The notes: a model not told the origin generated them from the letters alone. A stretch of DNA of 7,544 nucleotides from Motiliproteus sp047622605 (GCA_047622605.1 JBLHND010000174.1:1-7544); one strand, 5' to 3'. Counted from the first letter of the stretch, positions 1 through 5,516 are shown. Program-made: numbers and translations.

Positions 1-58
1 TGTCGTTGACCAAGCGTCGGGCTAGGCCTGTGAGCGGCTGAATAGGTTGTGCGGCCAT
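1..58 (-). CDS. pilB: Type IV pilus assembly ATPase PilB, N-terminal fragment (runs off the window edge)
   Basis: The reverse strand opens with ATG at 58-56 and stays open to the window edge, giving MAAQPIQPLTGLARRLVND. The pattern 'I-Q-x-L-T/S-G-L-A-R-x-L-V' resembles the N-terminus of PilB, the hexameric cytoplasmic ATPase that powers type IV pilus extension. Divergent pilB and pilA is the usual arrangement in Pseudomonas-like gammaproteobacteria, where pilBCD is read away from pilA, so the context supports the call. There is no strong Shine-Dalgarno sequence before the ATG, and only 19 codons are visible, so the Walker motifs cannot be checked. The identification rests on a short N-terminal similarity plus context. 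Confidence 0.7.
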   Translation of the reverse strand, partial: MAAQPIQPLTGLARRLVND

Positions 59-121
59 AAGATGGGTATTCTTGATTATTTGAGTTAAGTCAAAGAGCAG
101 TGAGTTAGACCATAGCATTTA

Positions 122-150
122 TGTACAACGCCGAAAACGCTACTTATACT
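122..150 (+). promoter_or_regulatory. Candidate sigma70 promoter for pilA
   Basis: TGTACA at 122-127 (4 of 6 to TTGACA) and TATACT at 145-150 (5 of 6 to TATAAT) are separated by exactly 17 bp. Transcription would start near 157 and give a leader of about 140 nt before the pilA ATG. I looked for the GG-N10-GC core of a sigma54 promoter, which drives pilA in Pseudomonas, between 59 and 297 on the plus strand and found none. The sigma70-like site is therefore the best candidate. Confidence 0.45.
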
Positions 151-246
151 GGAAACAACCCAAATTCAGGTCGCAGGGTTAAAAAGCACGGCGAATGGAA
201 TCAGAAGGTAGTAAAGTCTCGAAAATGCAAAATCATACCGATATCT

Positions 247-263
247 CTGGAAATATTTTCCAG
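247..263 (+). other. Perfect inverted repeat in the pilA 5' leader
   Basis: CTGGAAA-TAT-TTTCCAG is a perfect palindrome with 7-bp arms and a 3-nt loop, lying 34 nt upstream of the pilA start codon. In the RNA it would form a small hairpin ahead of the ribosome-binding site. As DNA it could instead be a regulator site. The sequence alone does not choose between these. Confidence 0.35.
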
Positions 264-297
264 GATCGGGCAAGTTTCTAAGCGTTGGAGCTAGATT

Positions 298-753
298 ATG
301 AAGAATGTGCAAAAGGGTTTTACCCTGATTGAATTGATGATCGTTGTTGCGATCATCGGTATCCTGGCCGCGATCGCGCTGCCTGCATACCAGACGTATA
401 CCAAGAAGGCTAAGTTCTCTGAGGTCGTTCTGGCTACGTCCGCCATTAAAACTGAAATTGATATTTGTGGACAAACTAAACAGACCACTGCAGCCACATT
501 TTCTGCCGCTGCTACCGGCTGCGTTAGTGGTAAAAATGCAGTCTCTCCTACCTCGGCTAAAGGGTATTTAGCGAGTGTGACTGCTGTTGGAAATGCGACG
601 AGTACGGTCACCATCACGGCCACAGGGACTGCTGAAGTTGACGGTGCGACCTATGTTTTAGTAGCAACCATGGGCACTGATGGAGACATCTCCTGGGCGC
701 AGAACAAAACAATTGCTCCTACTACCAACTGCGAACCTTTGGGTCTTTGCTAG
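298..753 (+). CDS. pilA: Type IV major pilin PilA (class IVa prepilin)
   Basis: This is the structural subunit of the type IV pilus (adhesion, twitching, DNA uptake). The 151-aa prepilin has a 7-residue leader MKNVQKG, then the prepilin peptidase (PilD) site G7/F8 with FTLIEL. Glu12, which is Glu+5 of the mature protein, is the conserved residue for assembly and methylation. Residues 8-30 form the hydrophobic alpha1-N helix, including MIVVAIIGILAAIALPAY. Four cysteines (57, 75, 145, 151) suggest two disulfides, and the C145/C151 pair would close a short C-terminal D-loop as in Pseudomonas-type pilins. The middle is rich in Thr/Ala/Ser/Gly, the usual beta-sheet globular head. The start is fixed by TTGGAG at 285-290, 7 nt before ATG. 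The gene is monocistronic, with a strong terminator 50 bp downstream. A minor pilin is possible, but the short leader, size and solitary position next to pilB favour the major pilin. Confidence 0.95.
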   Translation: MKNVQKGFTLIELMIVVAIIGILAAIALPAYQTYTKKAKFSEVVLATSAIKTEIDICGQTKQTTAATFSAAATGCVSGKNAVSPTSAKGYLASVTAVGNATSTVTITATGTAEVDGATYVLVATMGTDGDISWAQNKTIAPTTNCEPLGLC

Positions 754-760
754 CAGCGTC

Positions 761-799
761 TCAAGCGATCAATGGAGCCAGCCTCCTTTGATCGCTTGA
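761..799 (+). other. Long stem-loop just after pilA
   Basis: TCAAGCGATCAA (761-772) pairs perfectly with TTGATCGCTTGA (788-799). After one T/T mismatch the stem continues with GGAG (774-777) and CTCC (783-786) around a 5-nt loop, giving about 16 pairs. No U-run follows, so it is not an intrinsic terminator by itself. Lying between the pilA stop and the terminator, it would sit at the 3' end of the pilA mRNA and may protect it from 3' exonucleases. That role is an inference. Confidence 0.6.
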
Positions 800-802
800 T
801 CT

Positions 803-833
803 AAAAAGGCCCCGGTTGACCCGGGGCCTTTTT
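803..833 (+). terminator. Rho-independent terminator of pilA
   Basis: AAAAAGGCCCCGG (803-815) and CCGGGGCCTTTTT (821-833) are perfect complements with a 5-nt loop. This is a very GC-rich stem flanked by an A-tract and a T-tract. The T-tract gives termination for pilA, and the symmetric A-tract means it could also stop transcription coming from the right. Confidence 0.95.
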
Positions 834-1004
834 GTTTCTGAGAGTTTTCGATTTTTCTCCTCCCCGGCATCTTGCACCTCGGGCGTATTCCCGTAGCATA
901 GCGGCCTGTTCAGGTCAGCCTTCCAGGGTTGTATTCAGAGTGATGTCCGTTGAAACGAGTCTGAGCGCCGTTGAATTAATAGATCGACTAAGAGAGTTGT
1001 AACG

Positions 1005-1379
1005 ATGTGGCTAATGTGGCTAAAGAAATACTTCAAGCTGGCGATGTTTTTGTTCCTAGTGGCGTCAGTCGCGGTGGTCCTGGCGCTTAAATGGCTGGCG
1101 CCGGAGCTCAGCGTTGAGCAGCGAGCCGACGTCAACCGGTTGCTTGACGCCGAGCCACGCATCAAGTCGTATGTCTGGAACCCGGAAGATCGGCTCTCCA
1201 TAGGCGTGATCAGGGAGCAACTCGACCCCAAGGGCTATGCGCAGGGGCTCTGTCAAAAAATGGAGGCCCTCAATGCCTTCGGCGTGTCCATCACCGTGGT
1301 AGATGTAATCAAGCTGCAACAGAGTGGTCTTGATGATTGGGATGAGATCGCTTACGTGCAATGCCCGCGTAAAGAATAA
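1005..1379 (+). CDS. Small single-pass membrane protein of unknown function
   Basis: I do not recognise this 124-aa protein. Residues 1-10 are amphipathic with two lysines (MWLMWLKKYF). Residues 11-29 form one clear hydrophobic segment (KLAMFLFLVASVAVVLAL), most likely an uncleaved signal anchor. The remaining ~95 residues are polar and probably extracytoplasmic, with two cysteines (83 and 120) that could form a disulfide. Charged segments such as LSVEQRADVNRLLDAEPRIK suggest a helical start to this domain. AGAGAG at 990-996 lies about 8 nt before the ATG, and Met4 (1014) is a possible alternative start. The 5' gap (840-1004) shows no convincing promoter. The best pairs, TTGCAC 872-877 / TAGCAT 894-899 and TTGAAA at 950-955 with AT-rich sequence at 971-981, are poor. 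CCGTTGAA occurs twice there, 21 bp apart (947-954, 968-975). The gene stands alone and converges on lutC. Confidence 0.72.
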   Translation: MWLMWLKKYFKLAMFLFLVASVAVVLALKWLAPELSVEQRADVNRLLDAEPRIKSYVWNPEDRLSIGVIREQLDPKGYAQGLCQKMEALNAFGVSITVVDVIKLQQSGLDDWDEIAYVQCPRKE

Positions 1380-1387
1380 TTTGTTCC

Positions 1388-1462
1388 TTTTGTGGGTTAG
1401 GCTTTAGCCTGACGACCGCGGCAACCTTGCCAGCATTGTCGGACTGCTTTCTACCCACAAAA
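1388..1462. repeat. REP/MITE-like palindromic element between convergent genes
   Basis: The element is bounded by a perfect 10-bp inverted repeat, TTTTGTGGGT (1388-1397) and ACCCACAAAA (1453-1462). Inside are two small palindromes: GTTAGGCTTTAGCCTGAC (1396-1413, 8-pair stem with one U-G) and GGCAACCTTGCC (1420-1431). The right arm (GTCGGACTGC at 1438 onward) looks like a decayed counterpart of the left arm. It lies exactly in the gap between the stop codons of two convergent genes, a typical site for REP elements. Neither strand carries a U-run after the outer stem, so it is not a standard terminator. The 18-bp core recurs at 5422-5439. Confidence 0.5.
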
Positions 1463-1478
1463 CGTGCCCCCTCAGGAT

Positions 1479-2141
1479 CTAATCATTAAGGATAAAGATC
1501 ACCAGCCGTTTGGGGCCATGCGCACCCATCTGCAGTTTTTGCTCGATATCGGCGCTGCGTGACGGGCCGGTAATCATATTGACCGTGCGCGGCCAATTAT
1601 CACCGAGTTCGCGCACTTTCTGCCAAGCGGCTTCGTAGTGGCCGACGATAGTCGAACGCCGCAGCAGTACCAGATGGATATCGGGCAGAAAATTCAGAGT
1701 GGTGGGGCTGGTGCTGTTCGATAGCAACATCAGGGTGCCCGTCTCGGCGATGCCGGCAAAGGAGCTGGTGAGGCTAAGGATGTCGCCGGCCTGAGCGACT
1801 CGCTGCTGGATATCGAGATTCTCAGACCAGGGTAGGGCGGTCAGTTCAGGCGAGGAGGCCATCACCAGTTGCTGTAGTTTTTCTTCGGCCATAAAGGCGG
1901 CGACCCGCTCGGGCAGCTGCTCGACGGACTCGAGCTCGTGCAGCTCGGCCGCAGCTTCGGTGGCCATCGTCTTGAAGAGGACTACCTGTTCATCGAAGGG
2001 TAGCTGGCTGCGTGCAGGAATGCAGCTGGCGGGGTGCGCGCTGATGCGCTCGCGAGCCTTGCTCAAGGCGTCGCCCTGGAGCTCGCCGCGGCCGAGGCCT
2101 TTGCGGATGTTACTGAAAATCTGTGCGCGGGAGCTGCTCAT
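1479..2141 (-). CDS. lutC: L-lactate dehydrogenase complex subunit LutC (LldG, LUD domain)
   Basis: This is the third subunit of the LutABC (LldEFG) complex, which oxidises L-lactate to pyruvate in the cytoplasm. The 220-aa protein is a stand-alone LUD domain. The diagnostic motifs are GIAETGTL (residues 130-137) and TGPSRSADIEQKLQMGAHGP (191-210), with MSSSRAQIFSNIRKGL at the N-terminus typical of the family. The length matches the usual 210-240 aa. The start is ATG at 2141-2139, one nucleotide after the lutB TAA, with GGAGGGG inside the last lutB codons as ribosome-binding site. The frame is open further upstream to 2405, but that stretch overlaps lutB, and its translation lacks family character. 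It is translationally coupled to lutB and is the last gene of the operon. Confidence 0.95.
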   Translation of the reverse strand: MSSSRAQIFSNIRKGLGRGELQGDALSKARERISAHPASCIPARSQLPFDEQVVLFKTMATEAAAELHELESVEQLPERVAAFMAEEKLQQLVMASSPELTALPWSENLDIQQRVAQAGDILSLTSSFAGIAETGTLMLLSNSTSPTTLNFLPDIHLVLLRRSTIVGHYEAAWQKVRELGDNWPRTVNMITGPSRSADIEQKLQMGAHGPKRLVIFILND

Positions 2142-2142
2142 G

Positions 2143-3600
2143 TTATTTCCCCTCCGGCTTGCTGTGGGTTGACACTTTCGATGATTGTCTGGACGTGGCA
2201 CGCTGCTGCTTTTTCCACTGATCCATAAAGGTACCCCCTTCAGGGGCGGGTAGGTCACGCCAGGCAGTCCAGCCTTTGGCGAGAGGCAGGGTGCGGATCT
2301 TACCGCTTTTCCCCGCCAATAATTTAAGTCCGAAGCTGCTGCTGCGCGCCAACCAGCGATACAGTTTGGGGTTGCGGGCAAATTTAGCCCAGATCCCCAG
2401 CCCAAAGCGGAACCCGCTGGGTGAGAGGTGGCGTTCGAACTCGCGCTCGCGCCAGTGGCGCATCATCTTGGGTAATGGGATCTTGACCGGGCAGACCGAC
2501 TCGCATTTGCCGCAGAAGGTCGAGGCGTTGGGCAGATGGCCAGCCTGATCGATGCCGATCAGCTGGGGCGTGAGTACCGAGCCCATCGGGCCGGGATAGA
2601 CCCAGCCGTAGGCGTGGCCACCGACGGCACCATAAACCGGGCAGTGGTTCATGCAGGCCGAGCAGCGGATGCAGCGCAGCATCTCCTGAAAATCGCCGCC
2701 GATCATCTCACTGCGACCGTTGTCGAGCAGTACCACATGAAACTCTTCGGGACCGTCCTGATCGTCTTCCCGGCGCGGACCGGTGGAGAGGGTGTTGTAG
2801 ACGGTGAACTCTTGCCCCGTGGCCGAACGTGCCAGCAGGCGCTGGAACAGGGTCATGTCTTCGAGTGTGGGCACGACCTTGTCGATGGTGGTAATCACCA
2901 CATGCACTCGGGGCAGGGTCTGGGTCAGGTCACCGTTGCCTTCGTTGGTGACGATCAGGGTGCTGCCGGTCTCGGCGACACAGAAGTTGGCGCCGGTGAT
3001 GCCGACATCGGCGGCAACAAATTTTTTGCGCAGCTCGTTGCGTGCTTCCTGCATCAATTCGGCTGGATCTTCGGTCCTTGGGGTGCCGTGTTTCTCGGCG
3101 AAGATGTCGCTGACATCTTCCAGGTTGAGGTGGATCGCCGGGGCGATGATATGACTAGGGTGATCGCCGCGCAGCTGGAGGATATACTCGCCCAAGTCGG
3201 TCTCCACCGGTTGTACGCCATTCTCTTGGAGATAATCGTTGAGGTTGATCTCCTCGGAGACCATCGACTTGCCCTTGGTGACGGTCTTGGCATCGGCTTT
3301 TTTACAGATTCCCAGGATCATCTGGCGTGCCTCTTCGGCATCGCGGGCCCAGTGAACCTGCCCTCCTTGTTCGATCACCTTGCTCTCGAACTGCTCGAGG
3401 TAGAAGTCCATGTTCTCAATAATATGATCTTTCAGCTCGCTGGCCTGATCGCGCAACGTCTCAAATTCTGGCAGCCGCTCGACAGCCAGGGCGCGTTTTT
3501 TGGGGAAGCCTTCGCGCAGGTTGCCCAGCGCTTTCTGCAGTGAGACATCCTTGAGAGCGATCTTGGCACTGTCTTTAAATTTAGGGCTGTTGATCTGCAT
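2143..3600 (-). CDS. lutB: L-lactate dehydrogenase complex iron-sulfur subunit LutB (LldF)
   Basis: This 485-aa subunit combines a LUD domain with two [4Fe-4S] sites and is thought to relay electrons from lactate oxidation. The N-terminal LUD part (about 60-300) carries VTKGKSMVSEEI (107-118) and GITGANFCVAETGSTLIVTNEG (near 200-221). The ferredoxin-like part follows: C310-x2-C313-x2-C316-x3-C320-P and C363-x2-C366-x3-C370-P, both complete. GPMGSVLTPQL (338-347) between them and PLPKMMRHWRE after them are LutB signatures. The C-terminal 30 residues are basic and low in complexity. The start is set by GGGAGG, 7 nt before ATG at 3600-3598, only 2 nt after the lutA stop. The length fits the family (about 470-490 aa). 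A long open frame on the opposite strand (2536-3543) is a coding shadow. Confidence 0.97.
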   Translation of the reverse strand: MQINSPKFKDSAKIALKDVSLQKALGNLREGFPKKRALAVERLPEFETLRDQASELKDHIIENMDFYLEQFESKVIEQGGQVHWARDAEEARQMILGICKKADAKTVTKGKSMVSEEINLNDYLQENGVQPVETDLGEYILQLRGDHPSHIIAPAIHLNLEDVSDIFAEKHGTPRTEDPAELMQEARNELRKKFVAADVGITGANFCVAETGSTLIVTNEGNGDLTQTLPRVHVVITTIDKVVPTLEDMTLFQRLLARSATGQEFTVYNTLSTGPRREDDQDGPEEFHVVLLDNGRSEMIGGDFQEMLRCIRCSACMNHCPVYGAVGGHAYGWVYPGPMGSVLTPQLIGIDQAGHLPNASTFCGKCESVCPVKIPLPKMMRHWREREFERHLSPSGFRFGLGIWAKFARNPKLYRWLARSSSFGLKLLAGKSGKIRTLPLAKGWTAWRDLPAPEGGTFMDQWKKQQRATSRQSSKVSTHSKPEGK

Positions 3601-3602
3601 GG

Positions 3603-4544
3603 TTACGCCTCCCGGCCCAGGTCGTACTTAAGGTCAGAGTTAAGGTCAGAGTTATTGTCAGAGTTATTGTCAGAGTTATTGTCAGAGTTGTGGTCAGCGT
3701 TACGATCAGAGTTATTAGCAGAGTTAGAGTCAGGGTCGTAGTTTGAGTCGTTCTTGCCGGCACCGATGGCGGGGGTGTCGGTCATGCTGGCCAGGACTTC
3801 GACGATGTGGCGAACCTCCAGTCGAGTGCCTTCGCGTTGCAGTTTGCCAGCCATATTGAGCAGGCAGCCCAGGTCGCCGCCCAGCAGTAGTTCCGCGCCT
3901 GTTGCCTGAGCGTTGCCCGCCTTGTCACCGACCATGCGGTTGGATATGTCGGGGTATTTGATACAGAAGGTGCCGCCGAAGCCGCAGCAGGTCTCGGACT
4001 CCTCCATCTCGGTGAGTTCGACACCGCTGACCTTGCTCAGTAATTGGCGCGGTTGCTGCTTGATACCCAGCTCGCGGAGACCGGCGCAGGAGTCGTGGTA
4101 GGTGACCTTCTTTGGGTAAGCAGCGGCATGCTTGGCAAGCACGGCGTCGAAGTGCATCACGTCGGTCAGAAACGAGGTGATCTCGAAGGCGCGTGCTGCC
4201 AGTCGCTCGGCGCGCGCATGATAGGGATCGTCGCTGGAAAACAGATCCGGGTACTGATGTAGCATGCCGATACAAGAGCCGGAAGGCCCAACCACGTACT
4301 TAAAGCCTTCGAAGCTATCGATAACATTGCGGGCTATCTCAGTGGTTGAATGGCGATCGCCGGAGTTGTAGCTGGGTTGGCCGCAACAGGTCTGGTTTTC
4401 GGGGACCTGGACGTCGCAGCCGGCCAGTTGCAGTAACTTTACCGACGCAAAGCCGACGCTGGGGCGGAACATGTCCACCAGGCAGGTGACGAACAGCCCG
4501 ACCTGGATCGAAGTAGGTGGTGGTGTCATGGAGGCTGTAGTCAT
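3603..4544 (-). CDS. lutA: L-lactate dehydrogenase complex subunit LutA (LldE) with repeat-expanded C-terminal tail
   Basis: This is the first gene of the lut operon, a two-CCG-domain protein of the heterodisulfide-reductase/GlcF type that binds iron-sulfur clusters. The cysteines fit two domains: C21, C53-C54-G55 and C91 (CIGM), then C153, C187-C188-GFGGTFC194 and C227 (CLLNMAG). The family core ends around residue 255, close to the usual 240-250 aa. Residues 264-308 are an extra tail of eleven four-residue units (N-N-S-D type), encoded by a 12-bp tandem repeat, and the protein ends LGREA. ATG at 4544 has only a weak GAGAA ribosome-binding site about 9 nt upstream. Met6 (4529) is an alternative start without a better site. 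The reading frame is unbroken, so the tail appears to be translated. Expression is probably controlled from the operator region upstream, shared with the divergent GntR gene. Confidence 0.95.
   Translation of the reverse strand: MTTASMTPPPTSIQVGLFVTCLVDMFRPSVGFASVKLLQLAGCDVQVPENQTCCGQPSYNSGDRHSTTEIARNVIDSFEGFKYVVGPSGSCIGMLHQYPDLFSSDDPYHARAERLAARAFEITSFLTDVMHFDAVLAKHAAAYPKKVTYHDSCAGLRELGIKQQPRQLLSKVSGVELTEMEESETCCGFGGTFCIKYPDISNRMVGDKAGNAQATGAELLLGGDLGCLLNMAGKLQREGTRLEVRHIVEVLASMTDTPAIGAGKNDSNYDPDSNSANNSDRNADHNSDNNSDNNSDNNSDLNSDLKYDLGREA
3621..3752. repeat. 12-bp tandem repeat (11 units) inside the lutA 3' end
   Basis: Eleven consecutive 12-bp units run without gaps. On the plus strand the consensus is GTCAGAGTTATT. 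Units at 3645-3656, 3657-3668 and 3669-3680 are identical. Units towards both ends diverge progressively (for example GTCAGCGTTACG at 3693-3704 and GTCAGGGTCGTA at 3729-3740). On the coding (minus) strand each unit gives four residues: NDSN, YDPD, SNSA, NNSD, RNAD, HNSD, NNSD three times, LNSD, LKYD. Because the unit is a multiple of three, gain or loss of units keeps the lutA frame. Identical central copies with degenerate edges are typical of an array growing by slippage or unequal exchange. Confidence 0.95.
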
Positions 4545-4578
4545 GGATAGGTTCTCAATACTGATTAAGTTATTGTTG

Positions 4579-4589
4579 TGGTTGTACTA
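4579..4589. promoter_or_regulatory. Candidate GntR-family operator O1 (lutA-proximal)
   Basis: TGGTTGTACTA matches 7 of 8 defined positions of TGGTnnnACCA, the core recognised by FadR-subfamily regulators such as PdhR and LldR. It fits fully the looser TnGTnnnACnA described for an LldR. It overlaps the putative lutA -10 box (TATAGT on the minus strand, 4591-4586) and the expected start near 4579, so a bound repressor would block lutABC transcription. Its centre lies 51 bp from O2. Confidence 0.5.
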
Positions 4590-4596
4590 TATAGTA
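4585..4596. promoter_or_regulatory. Symmetric TACTATATAGTA box, possible -10 for lutA (and the opposite strand)
   Basis: This 12-bp sequence is a perfect palindrome and presents TATAGT (5 of 6 to TATAAT) on both strands: plus 4590-4595 and minus 4591-4586. On the minus strand it is well placed to start lutA about 35 nt upstream of its ATG. No good -35 hexamer sits 16-18 bp upstream in either direction, so the promoter would be weak or need an activator. It could instead be a regulator site. Confidence 0.35.
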
Positions 4597-4629
4597 AGTG
4601 TCGATCCAGACTAGAAAATAACCACAAAG

Positions 4630-4640
4630 TGGTCTGACCA
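4630..4640. promoter_or_regulatory. Candidate GntR-family operator O2 (regulator-proximal)
   Basis: TGGTCTGACCA is a perfect match to the TGGTnnnACCA core of FadR-subfamily operators. Its arms are TGGTC/GACCA around one central base. It lies just upstream of a -10-like TATAAC (4648-4653) for the adjacent GntR gene, where binding would give autorepression. Together with O1 it brackets the divergent promoter region, similar in plan to the two-operator control described for the E. coli lld operon. Confidence 0.62.
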
Positions 4641-4647
4641 GCTGTTG

Positions 4648-4653
4648 TATAAC
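4648..4653 (+). promoter_or_regulatory. Candidate -10 box of the GntR regulator gene
   Basis: TATAAC matches 5 of 6 of TATAAT, but no good -35 hexamer lies 16-18 bp upstream. Transcription would begin near 4660, about 47 nt before the ATG at 4707. That also argues against the upstream in-frame GTG at 4659 as start codon. Confidence 0.35.
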
Positions 4654-4706
4654 CAAGAGTGCTTGTATGGGTCGGACTCCGTTCTTTACGTCACAGCGGG
4701 GCAGTC

Positions 4707-5414
4707 ATGGTAGATAGCAGCGAAAGAGACGAGCCCCTGGCGCAGCAGATTGCGTTGGCGCTGCAGCGTTCAATGCTCAGTGGCGATATTCGTCCGGGTA
4801 GTAAGCTGGCATCGCAACGTTCTATGGTAGATCAGTATCAGGCTTCGCGGGCGTCTATACGTGAGGCGATGGGACTGCTGCAAGGCGCGGGGCTGATCGA
4901 AACCCGCCATGGTGGCGGCAGTTATTGCCAGAATTTGCTGGCCCCTTTTTTTACCGGTATCGGAGAGGAGTCAGTGGCAACGCCTCAGGCACTGCCGATC
5001 CAGGTGCTGGAGATGCGCGAGATGCTGGAGGGCGAGGCCGCTTATTATTGTGCCCTGAGGGCCAGTGATGCAGAGTTGAGTCTGCTTTCGAAGGAATACC
5101 TGAGTATGAGTCGGCGCAATAAGGGCGCGACGACCCTGCATCAGGCCAAGTCCGACCTGAGCTTTCATATGCGGATCGCAGAAAACTGCCACCATCTATT
5201 GCTGACATCGATCAGCCAGATCCTCTATAGCCGTTACTTTAACGCTATCTATTATGTGTTGTCGCAGAACATCAAGAAGCGTGGCCGCTATCCAGAGCAG
5301 ATCGGTTCTCAGCATCAGCAGATCTATCAGGCGATCATGGCGCGCGACCCTGAGGCGGCGCGCGTAGCGGCCAGTGAGCATATCGCCTATACAAGAGGGT
5401 TATTGTTGTCCTGA
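4707..5414 (+). CDS. GntR-family (FadR subfamily, FCD domain) transcriptional regulator, likely repressor of lutABC
   Basis: This 235-aa DNA-binding regulator is divergent from lutA. Residues 9-75 form the GntR winged helix: PLAQQIALALQRSMLSGDI, RPGSKLASQRSMVDQYQASR, ASIREAMGLLQGAGLIETRH and the wing GGGSY. Residues ~97-230 are an all-helical FCD ligand-binding domain. Its metal-site pattern is visible: D150-x3-H154, then H203 and H225. This places it with LldR, PdhR and LutR-type sensors of organic acids. Being divergent from lutABC with two matching operators between them, it is most likely a lactate-responsive repressor, but the ligand is inferred. ATG at 4707 is chosen over the in-frame GTG at 4659 because the domain starts right after it and the GTG has no spaced ribosome-binding site. 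The site for ATG (GCGGGG, 4696-4701) is modest. Confidence 0.92.
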   Translation: MVDSSERDEPLAQQIALALQRSMLSGDIRPGSKLASQRSMVDQYQASRASIREAMGLLQGAGLIETRHGGGSYCQNLLAPFFTGIGEESVATPQALPIQVLEMREMLEGEAAYYCALRASDAELSLLSKEYLSMSRRNKGATTLHQAKSDLSFHMRIAENCHHLLLTSISQILYSRYFNAIYYVLSQNIKKRGRYPEQIGSQHQQIYQAIMARDPEAARVAASEHIAYTRGLLLS

Positions 5415-5421
5415 ATTGTAA

Positions 5422-5439
5422 GTCAGGCTTCAGCCTGAC
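5422..5439. repeat. 18-bp palindrome, second copy of the REP-like core
   Basis: GTCAGGCTTCAGCCTGAC is a perfect inverted repeat with 8-bp arms and a 2-nt centre, starting 8 bp after the stop of the GntR gene. It differs from 1396-1413 at only two of 18 positions, both C/T, and both copies are followed by GA. No T-run follows, so it is not a classical terminator, though the hairpin may still end or protect the upstream mRNA. Confidence 0.5.
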
Positions 5440-5516
5440 GAACTATTGTGCGGTGCGTCAGAGGGCTGTAGAATACCGGTCTTATTTTTCGTTGTCCCAA
5501 TGTCGGGATGGCGATC

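Noticed and set aside
59..297. Sigma54 promoter for pilA
   Set aside because: Checked each GG on the plus strand for GC 10 nt further on and found no match.
935..1361. Minus-strand open frames opposite the small membrane protein
   Set aside because: They have no family resemblance and no ribosome-binding site, and overlap the better-supported plus-strand gene with its membrane anchor.
2142..2405. Upstream extension of the lutC frame
   Set aside because: It overlaps the end of lutB, its translation is unlike LutC, and ATG at 2141 has a good ribosome-binding site and family-like N-terminus.
2536..3543. Long open frame of 335 codons on the plus strand across lutB
   Set aside because: It is antisense to lutB, whose product has complete LUD and iron-sulfur motifs. 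The translation has no recognisable domain, so it is a codon-bias shadow.
3621..3752. CRISPR array
   Set aside because: The units are 12 bp, contiguous with no spacers, and lie within an open coding frame.
3581..3763. Threonine/leucine repeat open frame on the minus strand
   Set aside because: It is the 12-bp array of lutA read in another frame. Repeats divisible by three stay open in several frames.
4659..4706. GTG start giving 16 extra residues on the GntR regulator
   Set aside because: It has no spaced ribosome-binding site, lies at the predicted transcription start, and adds sequence outside the GntR domain.
5422..5439. Intrinsic terminator of the GntR gene
   Set aside because: The palindrome is not followed by a T-run, and its near-identical copy elsewhere makes a repeat element more likely.
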